Shown in pieces: positions 25,501-40,500 of a stretch of DNA of 64,000 bases (position 1 is its first letter; every line of letters starts with the position of its first letter). A program made the translations under genes and the position numbers. The stretch is from Gigantopelta aegis (lineage: Eukaryota; Mollusca; Gastropoda; Neomphalida; Peltospiridae): contig NC_054702.1 of NCBI RefSeq assembly GCF_016097555.1, positions 87,866,905-87,930,904 on the forward strand. The letters are read 5' to 3'. A model generated the notes under the pieces. The model was not told the DNA's origin. It was given only the letters and a program-made list of their open reading frames with translations, and ran no database searches.

Positions 25501-28500
25501 GTCATGTTTTATCTCCCTATACAGTAATAACCAACTTGTACAAATGTGTACAATGAACTACTGCTATAACAAACTAACTATCATGGTCCCTTCCAGTTCG
25601 TTATAAGAGTATTTTATTGTATGTATACATTTTTAACATCAACATTTTTTAAAAACTCATTAATCTCTAAATGTTAAAATATGTAAATTTTCAATTACAA
25701 ACTACATGTACCATACATGTCATATTATCATGTTCTTTTCTTTCTTTTACATTAAATGAAACTACAGATAAGTTACTCAAGACTTTTCTGAGGAAGTGAA
25801 CCAGACTGCAATGTAGCTTCCATGCCATTACCTTTTTGTAACCCTACCACCACACATTCCAGGTGGACTATTTGCTATGCAATGACTAACACTAACACTA
25901 ACACTAACACACACACAACACACACACACACACACACACAATCAACCAGATATATTGCAAACAAAAGAGTCATACTAAAGAATGAGTGATCACATTACTG
26001 TAGCATTAAACTAGAAAATCTATGTAATATAAATTTTTCACAATAATATTAAATAAAATGTAGTAAACAGATAAAACAAAAGCAGCATAGACCAAAGCCA
26101 GTTTACCAAAGCCAGATCACATTCACAGCCCCTGATGTATAAAAAAGAATGAAAATGTAAACACCAGTTGAAAACATTCACCAAGAAGCATTTTGCACTT
26201 AACAGATTTACCTACATACTATCCTGTGTGATAATATATATAAAAGATCCATTGCTGCTAATTGGAAATACCCCTGCCTGCCACCAACCCTGGTCGAGCT
26301 GCTGGTACTTTCTTGCACTTGCCAGCGCCCACCTCCTACCCACCCCAAACCCTTTTCCTGTCCTGAACGGAGGAGCCAGCTTAGGCCGCCACTTTCGCCC
26401 ATGACAGACATGCACTACAACAGCTTGTTCTAAATGTGCACGTTAAACCCTGTGACCTGACTTGACCTGATTGGACAGAGTAGCCCACTGAGTGGCAGTC
26501 ACAGGTTTTCTCTCATTATATATGTGATCCGTAACCATATGCCGACACGTATGATACAACTGTAATTAGTAAGTGCATTATTAAATAAACCATTTTCTTC
26601 CTTTTCTATTCCACTTAGTACAATATTTATGTACTGGTACATAAATTTCCACATTTTGAATTGAACACAAACCCACTAGATACCAGCTGCCCATCCGATG
26701 ATATATTCACTTTGCGGTTTTGGCAAGTTAGCAAACTCCACTGTTGTGTTGTTGTGGACAACGAAACTGTCCTTAGTCAAAACAGGGCACAATCACAGAC
26801 CAGGTAATTTCATAAAAATCAAGTAGGATGCAGATCAGAGGTAGAGCAGCAATACTAAATGTGCTTTGTTGTATAGTCAATACATCAGTGGCCCCACTGG
26901 CTTGTCCTCATCCCTATCCTCATACTATTCTCCAAACAGGTACCCAACTGGTATATTAAATGACTTGCTATGTTCTGTCTGTGGGAAGGGCACTTAAATG
27001 TATATTTGGGGACAATAGGTTTTTTTTAAAACTATTTTTTATGTTAACACACATTGATATTGATCATTATACAATTTGATGATTTGTGCTTAGCAAATAT
27101 TCCCAAATATTCATAGTCAGGGATTCTGCCAGAGAGTAAAATGGGTATGGCACCATACCCAATTTTTTTTAATTTTTTTAAGTTAACCATTTGACAAAAT
27201 TCATTACTCTTATCATTATTGTATGATTTTCTTAACCCTAACCCTAAAGTTAACCCATTTTCTTTCTGGGGGAGGGCCCCCACACCCCGTTGACTTGTGG
27301 TTGCATTCAATTCCGCAGCACTATACCCAAAAATTTCTTTCTGGCAGAAACACTGATAGTCCTACAAGTTTTCAAAATGGACAAAAATACAGAAATGAAA
27401 AATAATGGTTTTAATAACAACCCAACATATTTTAAACTCAGGTTATTATGGTACAGGTTTAACATATGGAACCTACGACACTAGGTTTATATAGGTAATG
27501 GTATTTTAAATATAGACTTCTCTTGGCCCTTTCAGACCATGCCATTTAAGGGGAGCTATAACTTGCTCCCCATAACTTAACCAGATCAGTTCAAGGAGAG
27601 TAAATTTTAGCTCCACTTATTATATGAATTGGTATGGTATCAATATTGTAATATCCTAAATGGCCCTCACCCCTCATCATTTAAATTAGGGCAGCAATTA
27701 ATATTCTCAATATTTTTTATATGTAAACATTGCCAAATTCTAGATTTTTTTTTTTTTTTTAAAGTTCTTAACCTGCGTAAGATTTAGAAATTTTATATAG
27801 TTTTATCTACATCTCTATTTTGACATTAACACATGACCCTCTGGATAATTACCATAAATATGCTATGTACTATAATGAAAGCAAATATAGTTTTGTTGAA
27901 CAAAGAAAGCTTTGTGTTGGCAATTACATCTATCTTAATATGTGATGAACAACAGACATGTACATATATTGATATGGAAGGCAACATCAGATACAAACAG
28001 TGCATAATAAATAATAGGACTTTAAAGCTGTTACTTCAAGTTTTATAAATATTTTAAGTGTTACAAATAGATTGGCCAGTTATGTTTTCTTCTTCTGGTT
28101 TGTTTATGCTGGCTATAATCTTAAATCTAGATTAGAAGGAAATACACTGGGAGCAAATAATGAAAGACCGAGTGTTCTGCTCCTGAACAGCTACAATGCA
28201 TAAAACAAATACTAGTATGCTGACAAGACTTGTGTTCTACAGAGGAAGTAACCGTGGTCATGTTTGTGTTTGTGTTTGTATTAGTAGAAGATGTAACAGG
28301 ACAGGAAGGCCAGACTGCAGTGTTACTATTTACACAGCAGTTTCTCTGTTGTTGACAGTGAGCCATAAACATCTATAAGTTGTGAGTAAACAAGCAATGT
28401 ATGGTCTGAAAAATGCCTTCAAATTCTTAAAATAGTTGGAACATAAAATAGAACTCTACAACAATAAAATATACTGCTTAATATTGTGTACATCAGTTTT

Positions 28501-31500
28501 GACAAAGATGCCATACAAATGTCTTTGAAATGTGATCTATGAAACAAACACAAAGCTACCATGCAAAATGAATGAACACGGTTACCACTTACAGCCACAC
28601 AAAACCTCCACAGTGGTAGATTTCACTGTTAAGAGAAAAATTAATAAAAGGATATGACAAAAACTAAAAACAGGAAATTACATACATGAATTAGAAAAAA
28701 CTATTAATATAAAATACACAATCACACATTCGAATAAATTATTAATATAAAATAGGCAAACAGTGTTTGTAAACAATAAACCTAAGAAAATTAAAAGTAC
28801 CAATTTACAAAAAAAAGAGTTAATTTTACATATTAATTTAAAAAGAATAAGACAATGCATGCAAACTTTCAGATAATTTGAGGAAATATATTTCATAATT
28901 CTAAAACTGTTAACACAAACAAAAGTGTATTTTCAGTCTTCTTAAATTAGTTCCTAAATTAAAAATCAAGTATCTGGAAAAAAAGAGATGTTTATTTTGT
29001 TTAACACCACCACTAGAGCACATTGATTTATTAATCATCGGCTATTGGACGTCAAACATATGGTCATTTTGACACAGAGGAAATTGCTACATTTTTTCAT
29101 TAGTAGCAAAGGATCTTTTATATGCACCATCCCAGGATAGCACATACCATGGTCTTTGATATACCAGTCGTGGTGCACTGGCTGTGACGAGAAATAGCCC
29201 AATGGGCCCACCGACAGGGATTGATCTCAGACCGACAGCGCATCTAGCGAGTGCTTTACCACTGGGCTACGTCCCGCTCCTATCAAGTATCTCATGCATT
29301 AATCAAATTCTATTAAACAAATATTAAAGTACATAAGTCTCATTACACATTTTAAGGAATATATGTGCAATAATTCCAGTAAAATTACAATTATACACAA
29401 TGAACAAATATTAGCTAATATAATCAATTTCAGATCTTACTGACTACTCAAATGTTAGGTCTCCATCAGAAGTCAAAGGTTTTTGAATATTCAGATGGTC
29501 TTCATCTGACCAATCAAAGAACCAATGACATAAAACTGGCAGTAGCTGACCCCCTTTTAAATGATTGTTCACAACAAAAGGCCACTGAGACACAAAATGG
29601 AGAGCAATGTAGAGTAGCAGTAAGATTTGATTTTAATCAGATTGCTATATTACTATTACTTCAAATACATGAATTCCACATAAACAAGAAAATCAAATGA
29701 AACCTTATTTATTATCCACAATAAACTGTTAGTGTTACATAAATACATTACTTGAATCTATCATCATGTTTCTGGATTTTATTGAAATAAGTTTTTGGTA
29801 GCATATCCACAAAATAATGGACTGAAAATCTGTTACCCATTATTGTTGCATAATCCACCAAGATTATGGAAAAAAAATTTATGATGACTTCTGATAACAA
29901 ATGGGAACAGAACAAATAAAGTGTTTCCAATAAACATTTTAAATCCTGAGGCCCCATCTTTGTGGCATGTGCCATAACAATATTACATTCATGGCATTAA
30001 GTGATCAAAAAGACATGCTTATATGGTTTGTAAACATTATTTCTGATGTTATAGTAAATGATGAGACAAAAAAAAACCCCACCACTACTGTAATTTGATT
30101 CTTGTAATACCATTACACAATTTACAGGGGAATTACTACATATGTATGTAACATTGTGGTCATATTCTGACAACCAGTAACTGGCCTAGTGCATTGTTTT
30201 CATGACAAGTACAATCATACTTATGTCTGTTAGTAAATTACGGTTAATTAATAATATATATATAATCACACTTATGTAAGCAGGGAACCTTTGGTTCATT
30301 ATCACGTCACAATTCACTATGGAAGTTTTAGAGATCACTACACAATTTGAAAACATTAAACAGTAGTTGCTTAACCATTTTTAATTGACTGGAAATGTCA
30401 CTAATCAAAATTTTAAAACAAAATGTTTCCTGGTAAGCAGAGTTTCTGCCAGAGGGTAAAACGGGGGTATGGCGTCATACCCAAAATGTTTTTGTTTTTT
30501 TTGGTGTTTTTTTAAGTTAACCTTTAACAAAATTAATTACTCTAATCCTTACTGTATGATTTTCTTAACCATAACTCTAAACGTAACCCATTTTCTTTCT
30601 GGGGGAGGCCCCCCATACTCCATGTTGACTGTAGTTGCATTCAATTCCATAGCGCCATACCCCAAAATTTCTTTCTGGCACAAACACTGGTAATAACCAT
30701 AAAAGTTCATGGAACACATTTGGAAATTGTATTATATTGACATGATACAATTCTTTGATCAGGGCACAATATTTCATGTAAACTGCCATTCTGTTAATGT
30801 GGCAGTTATGCCATTTTAAAGAAATGTGAACTGCCAAATGGTTGTCGTGAACCGTTTCATTTTAAAATTAAAAGTTGTAAACTATTCCAGACAAGAATAC
30901 GATTTTATTGAAAAGTCAGTCTTTTTAAAATACATTTGGAATGTCAATGTACATAGAACCACTGTAAACATGTAATTAGGATTGGGCAACTCACTGATTA
31001 TCCAAATATAATGCATAGAATGCATAGAACAAGTGAAAATCATATAAATTATATTCTAATTCCCTAATTTTTTTTAATACAGTTCCATTTTGATGTATAT
31101 TGGCTGCTCCAATTTCCAATCTAGGTCATATCAAAAACACACTATTAGCCCTCAGTCGAAGCCATTAAGAACACCACTTGTGTAACCATATATAGTTGTG
31201 CTATGAACTTAAAAACTGCAACAGAACATGTACATTTAATCTGCTGTTTTGTGACTAATGAGGTATTTTGTTATGCTATGCCATGTATTAATAACTCTAG
31301 ATAAATAAATGTAAGATTAAAGACGCTTTCATGATATAATTTAAAAGAAGACAAGCTTATATTGTATTGGTAGTAATTAGTTATTCTCAAACAACTATGA
31401 ATGTCTTCTTTGATGCTCAAATAATTTCTTACTAAAGAAGTCCAAGGAATATATGCTGACTGGTAGTTTTTTCTCAAGCAATCAGCTGAAAAATACCAAT

Positions 31501-34500
31501 TTGATACCTACTGGCAAAGTATGTAGCAGTCATTTTTCGCCTGTATCAAATGTCAAGATCTGCCACCAGGTAACACTGAGTGGAATTCACTCAATGCTGA
31601 ATTATAAATGTCAGGAAGTAAGGTGAGAAATAATCAGCAACAAATATATAGGCTTTACATGAAGAAGAAAAAAGTAGAGGAAAAACTTTAATAAAGATAC
31701 AATACTTTACTAACATCATTAATTCTGCATCAAGATTACATTATGAGAAGAAAGCAGAGTTGTTTGATTTAAATCATTTGATAATCACTGCAAAAAAAAA
31801 AAAAATCATGCATTTCGATTTTTTTTATATTTTTTTAATTATGTTTCATTTGATTTTTATGATTATTGCATTTATTTTTATTGATTATTTTGTAAACATG
31901 TGATTTATCAATTAACTTGCAATACAAAAAATGAAGTGTTATTTAAAATAGATTGTTACTTATGCTAAATAATAATTTTTACATATATTTATAATTGAAT
32001 TGCAATTAGATTTCAACACCATGTAGTCTTAACAAGTCATACTGATCAGTGACAATTCCCCCAAATCTATGGTTGGGATGATCCTGGGAGATCAACACAA
32101 TAGAAGGTGTCAAGTGAAGCCATTCTGCTTCAATGTGGTAAATTGGACGAATTTGGGGATGCTCTAGAGTCAGATGTGACTTGAAGTCACTGACTTCACA
32201 TGTCAAATCACCTTATATAGCCAAGTACTTAAACATTAACTCAATAATCCTCATTTGCCTCATTTCTAGATGTTCGAGGTATTTCCTTTCAGAATGCAGT
32301 AAAACTTCCAAATTGTGTATTTAATAGGGAGCAAGTATTCAATTCAGAAGCTCCAAATTAAATTATAAAAAAAAAAAAATCAAATAAATCTGAGTTAAAT
32401 TTTAAAAATCATGTTTTTTTATTTAAAAAAAAAAAATCATGATTTTTTTCAACCCTGGAAGAAAGAAAACTTAACAAATAAAAAATGGCAGAGACAGAAC
32501 CATTAGTGGTATGAAAAAATTACATATAATGATCAGTTCTAGTCACAGGGTTTAAGCAGGATCTCCAAAATTAAAAGCAATTTCGTAAATTTGGCCAGAA
32601 GATCTTAGTATTTAAAATTTAAAATTCAATTAGCCAACCAAAATTAAAAACTTCTAATAAATTTATTTTATATCTTTAGTGCACCTTTTAATGTGTTAAC
32701 GGCTGAGTGGTTTCAAATAATCTCCAAACCTGTGAAATAGAAATTTAACGTGCTAAAACCACCCACAAAATAGCAGGCTATTTTTGGGAGACAGATATAT
32801 GTACAGGCGGATAAAAATACATCTTGCATAAATCAATATTCTTGACACAACGGGTATACTTCTAACAGGGGTGAAAGGTAGCCAAAAGAGTATTGTTTGC
32901 GATGTTTGACAATTGAGAACAACCCATTATTATTTTATTATTTATCTACGTATACTCAACAATGAAAGTTTAGCTAATGTTAAAAGAAATGGCATAACAT
33001 TCATAAATTAACCTATTTTTATCAATTAGTATTCAAATCTGAAATGTTTACCATTTACAAACAACATAAACTCATCAACCTTTGCCGTAACACAACAGGA
33101 GGACCTGGTTTTCTTTTACGTTTATTCAACCATGGCAAATTTAGACGTCATAAAAGATATTTGCTAAACTTTTGTTGTTGAGCATATGTTCCAATAATAG
33201 AAAAACATTTAAACACATAATTTCCTTAATTTTGCTCTTAGGTAACCTACTGCTATGCTAGAATATAGATACGGCCCAACAATATCAAGTTTGTTTTGCT
33301 TTATATGTACATATATATATGAAATTTTAAAAGAAATTCATTTATTTTATCTTGTTTATACTAGTACTGTCATCAGTCAAAAGTGCATTATGTACACTGT
33401 GGTTTAATAAATAACAATAATGAACCATCAACGCATACCAATACCAATCTCTATGCCATACACTGGTGTGATAATAATATATCAATAATCTACGGTACAC
33501 AGAACAGCAACATGTATCATGACCTCATGTAACAAACAAATCAATTTCATGATGCTGTGGAAGCACATCACTCATCAATACAATTCCTGAACCAAAAAAA
33601 TCAATACAGCTTTGTCCTCAGACTACAGATCCAAACGTATTATGTATTCTAATCATCTAAGTAAGGTTTAAGCAGTCTTCAGCCAATCTGAATTAAAGAC
33701 GAATTAAGTAATATATTTCATAAATGATTTGCCCAAAATTTTGACAAGAAGTTTAATCGGGTTATTTTAGTTCTATTGTATAAGACAATCAATTGGGTAA
33801 GCTAAGAATAACCTGATTTTATCAAACAAAGCAGAAGGGATCAGGGAAAAAAAATGTGTGTCACCTCAGAACATTCAGTACATCACCGACAATAGAAGAA
33901 CCATCATATAAAAAATTTCTTAGCAAATTTGTTTAATAAAAACATCTTGGTTAAGGCTGTTGTTCACAGGCTTACCTGACTCAACTGGGTTCATATACAC
34001 TTATTATCAATTGAATTCCATGATTTTTCAACACCAATTTCCATGGGGTTTTTTTCCAGTAATCATAAAAATCATTTTATAATGTTTTGATGCAATTTGT
34101 TGCTACTCTCATGGTCTTTTACATGGGAAAAAAGTAAGTTCAACCAATTTTCATTATTTTCAATGACCCAAATTAAAATTTAGATCGCGTTTACAGGATT
34201 GAAAAATGACATTTGCTAATTTCACAACTTTCCAGGATTTTCATGATTTGTATGAACCCTGTATACACCGCATAATCAAATAAGTATCGGTGAGGATACA
34301 CCATACACTAAGGCAATGCCTTTTATAGGTTCTCCTAAAAAAAAGTATACCTTTTTTAAATAACACCTAAGCTAACAAAATTGCAAGGCTCCTAGATTAT
34401 GGTAGCTACACACCCATGGCTAGTGATATTCAATGGTGGGCTAGTAAATAAATACTGTTGCCATGCCAGACAGCTAGTGAATTTTTTTTGTCATTAAATT

Positions 34501-37500
34501 GTCATCAGTGTTAGACTCTTAAGTTTAAACATGTCCTGACACAAATTGCAGATTAATTAAATTTCATCAAGACTATTGAACATCCACATTAAATGCAACC
34601 AGAGATTATCTATGTCAATGCCTTTAAATGGATATGAATATTCAAACATTACTTTTTGCCACGGTGAAAAAACAACAATAAAAAAACAGTCATCATAATT
34701 ATGAAAATGAAAGTATGTACTTGCAGGCCTAACTCACCTCTTGGGTCAATATTTTTCAGCCAAGCATCTGAAAAAAAAGAAGATATACAGATTATCCCTT
34801 CAATTGAAATATTATTTGTGGGATCAGTTTACACACACAATGATTTCTGCCAGAGGGTAAAACTGATATGGCGCCATACTCAAACTTTTTTTTTTTTAAG
34901 TTAACCGTTTGACAAAATTAATTACTCATTACTGTATGATTTTAACCCTAGCCCTAACATTCCAGTCCAAGCTAATGATGAGAACGGACGTAGTCTCGTG
35001 CTCTCTTGAGTTACCCGCCCACCTGGGGGAACCCATAGCTTCTTATGGAAACCTTTTCGAGTATTGCGTCGCGTACACCGGGTCACGGGCATTGGTGTAC
35101 GGCGAACCGGTGCAACAGAAGAAGAGGAGGTGGAAGAAGAGGAAACGTGCGCCAGGGGCGGCCAAACTCGGTGGCTCAACCACAGGCGACGGCCCCTTCT
35201 GCGACGCCACCACCAACCCGACCGGACAAGTCAACGAAGCGGACAGAGCCTGCTCAGGCTGCCATCGTTGATCTGCCAGAGGCGGTTCTAAACACAGCAA
35301 TGTGCGAAGATCCGCCACGGTACCACCCACTTGCTCCGATCTTCGTGATTCCAGTGACGCCACCGACACCACGGAAGGGCCCTGTTGAGTCGCAGGCCCG
35401 ATCAGTTGCCGTTGCGAAGAGGAAGGCAACTGCTCAATAGAGCGAGCAACAAGACAAGCCACACCCTCCTCTTAGTCGACCGCCGCAACCCGACATGAGA
35501 CAAGCCAAATAGTGGTCACTACAGGCTGGTAAACTTCATCAGTGCCATCAAGCTTGTCAAGTACAACAAAGAGGACATCAGGCAGCTCTTCATCGTTCCG
35601 AAGCACAAGTTATACCAGCTGCTTCCAACAAACCGTGCAGAGGGGGACTTTGCATTACACAAAGTAATGCTAGAGGGCGATTCACCAGCCTTGTGTGTTA
35701 CCGTCTGACGGTCAGGCGTCTACCATCAAGGGCTACTGCTATCCAACATGGACAACCCGACGATTTATCGGATTTTTAAAATCATTTCAGGAAAAGATTA
35801 TGAAGCCATCACCAGGACAGTAGCGGCCTCCGTCTACCGGCAGTACAACCCCAACCTCGACTTCACAAACTTCATAGGGACACCATAGACGGCGACCTTT
35901 CCAACAACCTTTCTTCCAGATTTAGGACTTGGTTGGACTTTAAACTTTTGGCTCCAGTTCTAAAATTTATGGGGTTTTTTTTTTTTATAAATAGTCCAAC
36001 ACACTTTAATTTAATTTTTGGGGTCTTAACTTTTTTCCAGACATGAAGATTATTATCCACATTTGGTTTTAGGTCTCTGACCTTTTTCTAAATTTTATAG
36101 CAAATTCCGCCCACCTCCAACTTACCTCCCCACCCCCTTCAAACGGCCTTAACAAGGCCACTCACGTGGACATATAGATCGGACTTTTAATCTTTAGACC
36201 TTCGTTCAAAATTTTATGTCGAAATTACTTCTTTTTTAAAAAATATTATTAAATAGTCCGATCCTTTCTTCTTTCTCTTATTAATTTTTGGACTGTCCTT
36301 CTAAAATGCTCCAAATTATATAAATATTCGGCCTAGCAGTCAATTCTTTTTATTTTTGGCTTGTAACTTTTTTCTTTCTTTCTTTTTCAAATTCTATTAA
36401 ATTGTTTTACTAATTGCTATTTTCAAAATTCTGCCCATTTTCAACTCTACCCCCCCCCCCCCCCTCATCCCAAGTCAGGCCACCAATCTTATCAGAGGTC
36501 GGACTCAGGATGGGCGTGTTCGAAACCCTAGTGGTATATGGACACATTAAACTAGCTATCTATCTATCCTAGCCCTAAACGTAACCCATTTTCTTTCTGG
36601 GGGAGGCCCCCCATACCCTCTGTGGACGTGTTACATTCATATCCATAGCCCCTGCATGTGCTGTAACCTCACCGTGGTGCAGGGATGTAACATTCTCTTT
36701 GAGAATGGCCAATACAGCACAAAATTGAAGTTTTGAGTAAAATTCAATATCCGTAAAATTCTGTGATATTTGTGTTTTTGCAGTTCTTTACACTGTTTTT
36801 GCAGTTCTTTACACTGTTTTTGTTTAAGTCTTGAATTTTTATATTGATGTTAATCAACACTTTATTTATTTGCATTACCATAGTTTGACACCCAATAGCC
36901 GATGTATTTTTCGTGCTGGGGCGTCGTTAAACATTCATTCATTCATTCATATCCATAGCGCCATACCCTAAAAATGTCTTTCTGGCAGAAACATTATATT
37001 ATCTATATCTATATATCTATACCCTCTGTTGACTTGCTACATTCATATCCATAGTGCCATACCCAAAAATGTCTTTCTGGCAGAAACACTATTTATCTAT
37101 ATCTATATACCAGGCCTTTCCCCAGGATTTTTTTAAGGCGCTTACATATATAGCATCATTATAACACAAAAATCAAGCCAAAAGTAGTGGGTTGAAAACA
37201 GTTAAGTGTTTGCCTTCAATCCATCAAATCATGTTGGAGTTGTTTTTGTGAGTTTTTTTTTTGGGGGGGGGGGGGGGGGGGATTAAAACTTTAAAAAAAA
37301 AATAACCCATCAATTCCCCACCCCCAACAATTTCATAATTTGCGCCATCTTGTTGCTGTTGATTTCAGTGTCGTGTTAAATGCTTGTCACCTCACAGTTT
37401 AACAAATACATATCTAGCATTATCTAACAAATATGATTATTGTAAACTAATTCAGTGTACGTTTAACTGCAATTTGTATAAATACTGCATGTTCATTTCC

Positions 37501-40500
37501 TGCGATCGCGATCTCAGTGCGTGCTCTCGACCATAGGTACAAAATTAACAAAGACAAAGGAAATAACGAAACTGCAGTTAGGTATTCATTGATGCAAACA
37601 ACTATTGTTTTTCTACACATTTACATCAAGATTTACTTCTGTGTAATCGTATTGTTCATGTCCGCAACGATGTTGTCAGCTGACTCTGAAGCGTGACGTA
37701 TATTACACCGAGAGCTTTTCTCAGTTCAGCCAACGAACGTTCTTCCTAACGTTCGCGAACTATTTGATTGGTGTCCGTCGTGTCCATTTGGTTTAACGTG
37801 AAGCGCACAAACCAGTGTAGCGAACGTTTTGTTTTCGCTCGGTCTGGCTGAACTCAGCCCTTGGGATAGCCGACATGTCTTTGCCCTGAACTGGCATGTG
37901 TATTCAAATTGACATCAGTATCGTTTTTGTTTTTATTACTTTGGTTCAAAGAGTTTTACAAAATTAAAATAATGGTGACATGTTTTACTCAAGAATTTCA
38001 CCTTCAAAGATGTTTATTCAATTAATAGGTATTTTCTTTGATTTGTCTTGATGCGTAATTCCCAAGCATACAGACATTATTACAACAAGCAGTTATCTGG
38101 CGGATTAGTAGTAGCCGATCACCTGTACCACGTGACCAGCACAAGCCCGCCGACAATTAAAACGGTGCAATCAATGGACCTCAAAGTGAACATCTAAAGA
38201 ATTGCAGATACCAAATGGAAGTGTGATAATGTGTGGTGAATGACGTTACGGATCACAGCTCCATGTTTTGTATACATGTTACAAATTAAGCCGACACGGT
38301 CCTGCAGTTAAGGCGCTTACCAGACATGAAGGCGCTTACTTGGCTGGCTAAGGGAGCACGGGCCGTGTCGGCTTATCGCTCTAGGGAAACCTCTGTATAC
38401 AGGGGTGCACAAATCGGTTGTCCGCGCGCCCGGGACAACCAAAATATGTTGCGGGCAACCATTCTTTGTCAAACAGTTGCCCGGATGGGCAACCAAGAAA
38501 ATCATAAAACAAGTAAAATGAAAAACAAAACTTCACGACACTCGGACAGTCACGGGCAATTCAAAAGTATCGAAACTGATAACTTGACTGACAGGCAATA
38601 TAAATATCCACCCTAACGCTGCCATTCACTCAACGTCCACTGTGCATGACTTTGACGAGTTCAATGCAGACAGATACGTTTCAGAATGGTGGTTATTAGC
38701 AAAGGGCACAAGACATATGAAAGGCCACAGACTACACCAACAACCATCCAGTTCTGAGCAAAAAATTTGGCTAAGCCATTTTCTATCTTCCGATGTGAAC
38801 AATCGGTTACATATTCTATCCGACACCTAACATATAATAATAATACTAAATATTAACAGGGATCTCGCGACTGGTAACGAGAAGCGGTGTCATCAAGAAT
38901 TCAGCATAACAGTGTTTGCTTATTTTAATAATCAGTTATTAATTTTAACGGCAACATGTATGCAAGAAAAGTGTGAAAAATCTGTAGCGTGTTATTTTAA
39001 CTCTGTAAAGTCTTTGAGCCAAAGTAATAAAAACGGACCGAAATTGCGTGTCAGTTTCAATACACATGCTAGTTCAGGGCCAAAGACGAGTAGGCTAGGA
39101 CCGAGTTCAGCTAGACCGAGCAAAACAAAAACGTCCGCTAAACTGGTTTATGCGCTTCATGTTAACCCAATGTCCACGTCGGGAACCAATCACAACGTTG
39201 GCTGTTCTCAGTGTGCATATAGGTCACGCTTGACAGTCAGCCGAGACTGTTGCAGACATTAAACAATACAATTACACATAAGTAAATCTTGATGTAAATT
39301 TGTGAGAAAAAACCTCACCACCAAATAGTTGTTCGCATCAATGAATACTTAATTGTTGTTTCATTTGTTTATTTCCATTGTCTTTGTTAATTTCGCACTC
39401 ATGCATTTCGCGATCGCGGGAAAGGAACATGCAGTATTTATACAAATTGCGGTTAAACGTACACTGAATACAATTAGTTAAAAATAATCATGATATTTGT
39501 TAGATAAAATATATAAATTTGTTGACTGTGAGGTGACATCTCAAAAGTTAGCTAGATTTTAAAAAGACCGTAAAATTTGAATTCATTATCTTTTTAATCA
39601 AAACCCTTTGACGTAAATGGATTGTAGTCATAATGTGAAGTCATCATTCTTACGTTATGTATTTTACAAGTTGAAATCAACAACAAGCATATAACACAAC
39701 GCAGAAATCAACAAAATGGTGCAAATTACGAAATTGTTGGGGTGTGGAATAGATGGGTTACTTTAAAATACAATTAAAAACAGTTCAAACCAAAATAAAG
39801 ATTGATATTTTACAGAAATAATGAGCACTGTTTAAAAAAAAAGAAGAGTATTGGCTCTCAGATTTTTATTAATGCCATAGGCCATAGAATTTGGGGGGTG
39901 TTTGCAGAGGGCATTGTCTTCCAACTGCATATCTCCCCTCACCCACTGAAAAATCAAAGTAGGCTAATATATTAACTGCCCCTATCCCTATTGCTGTCTT
40001 TGATTTTGATCAGGGGGGGAATTTTGTTATTCAGATGTATTCCAGTTTGTACATAATTAGCTGAAAAAGATGCATTTTTATATTCATATATAAATACTCT
40101 ATACAGAACTACACAAAACAATTTTGGCTAAAACATTTTCATTATGGCAAATAAAAATCCCATTTGGCAAATTTGTGCACCCCTGATATATATATGAAAT
40201 TCCATCGATTGTTTTTAAATCAGATGTTAGTTTGATGTCAAATAAGTATTTATACTAAGAACCAGCAGGTATGCAAGTTGTAATCACATCACAGTGATAT
40301 TATTATAAAGTCTGGGAACATTTTGTTTAGTATTGTGTCGCTATTTCAGTATTTGCTATGCAAGTTTTAGATATCGCAACACAATTTTAAAATCTTAAAC
40401 AGTAGTTACTGATGAAAACAAAATGTTCTCTGTAAGTAATAATGTTAAGTATTTGCTTTGTGATCAGTCACCAATAATCTATCGAATTTTTGTAAATCCA

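Larger units (their letters stand above)
34841..37087. mobile_element. TTCTGCCAGA MITE, copy C, broken by two retroposons, with duplicated right end
   Basis: The left end (TTTCTGCCAGAGGGTAAAAC) is at about 34844 and the core AACGTAACCCATTTTCTTTC resumes at about 36580. Two insertions with their own target duplications lie inside (34958-36567 and 36650-36944). The right end (CATAGCGCCATACCC...TTTCTGGCAGAAAC) occurs twice, at about 36953-36993 and 37048-37088, separated by a (TATC)-like run. Confidence 0.8.
37290..39760. repeat. Two opposed copies of a repeat (arms about 400-520 bp)
   Basis: The left copy (about 37290-37690) and right copy (about 39240-39760) are inverted. Shared blocks include the GCGATCGCG centre, CATGCAGTATTTATACAAATTG and TTGGTGCAAATTACGAAATT-type sequence in opposite orientation. 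The right copy is inside the element bounded at 38400 and 40185, so the left one is probably a truncated relative inserted in reverse. Confidence 0.75.

Noticed and set aside
25861..25942. (CA)n run with CTAACA repeats as a possible telomere-like or CRISPR-like array
   Set aside because: Simple microsatellite; units are contiguous with no spacers, and the DNA is eukaryotic.
26941..27000. Short SINE-like scrap (CTATGTTCTGTCTGTGGGAAG)
   Set aside because: Too short and diverged to place in a family with confidence.
35043..35462. 139-codon minus-strand ORF
   Set aside because: Shadow of the GC-rich coding-like strand of the retroposon; codon-position bias is no better and no motif is visible.
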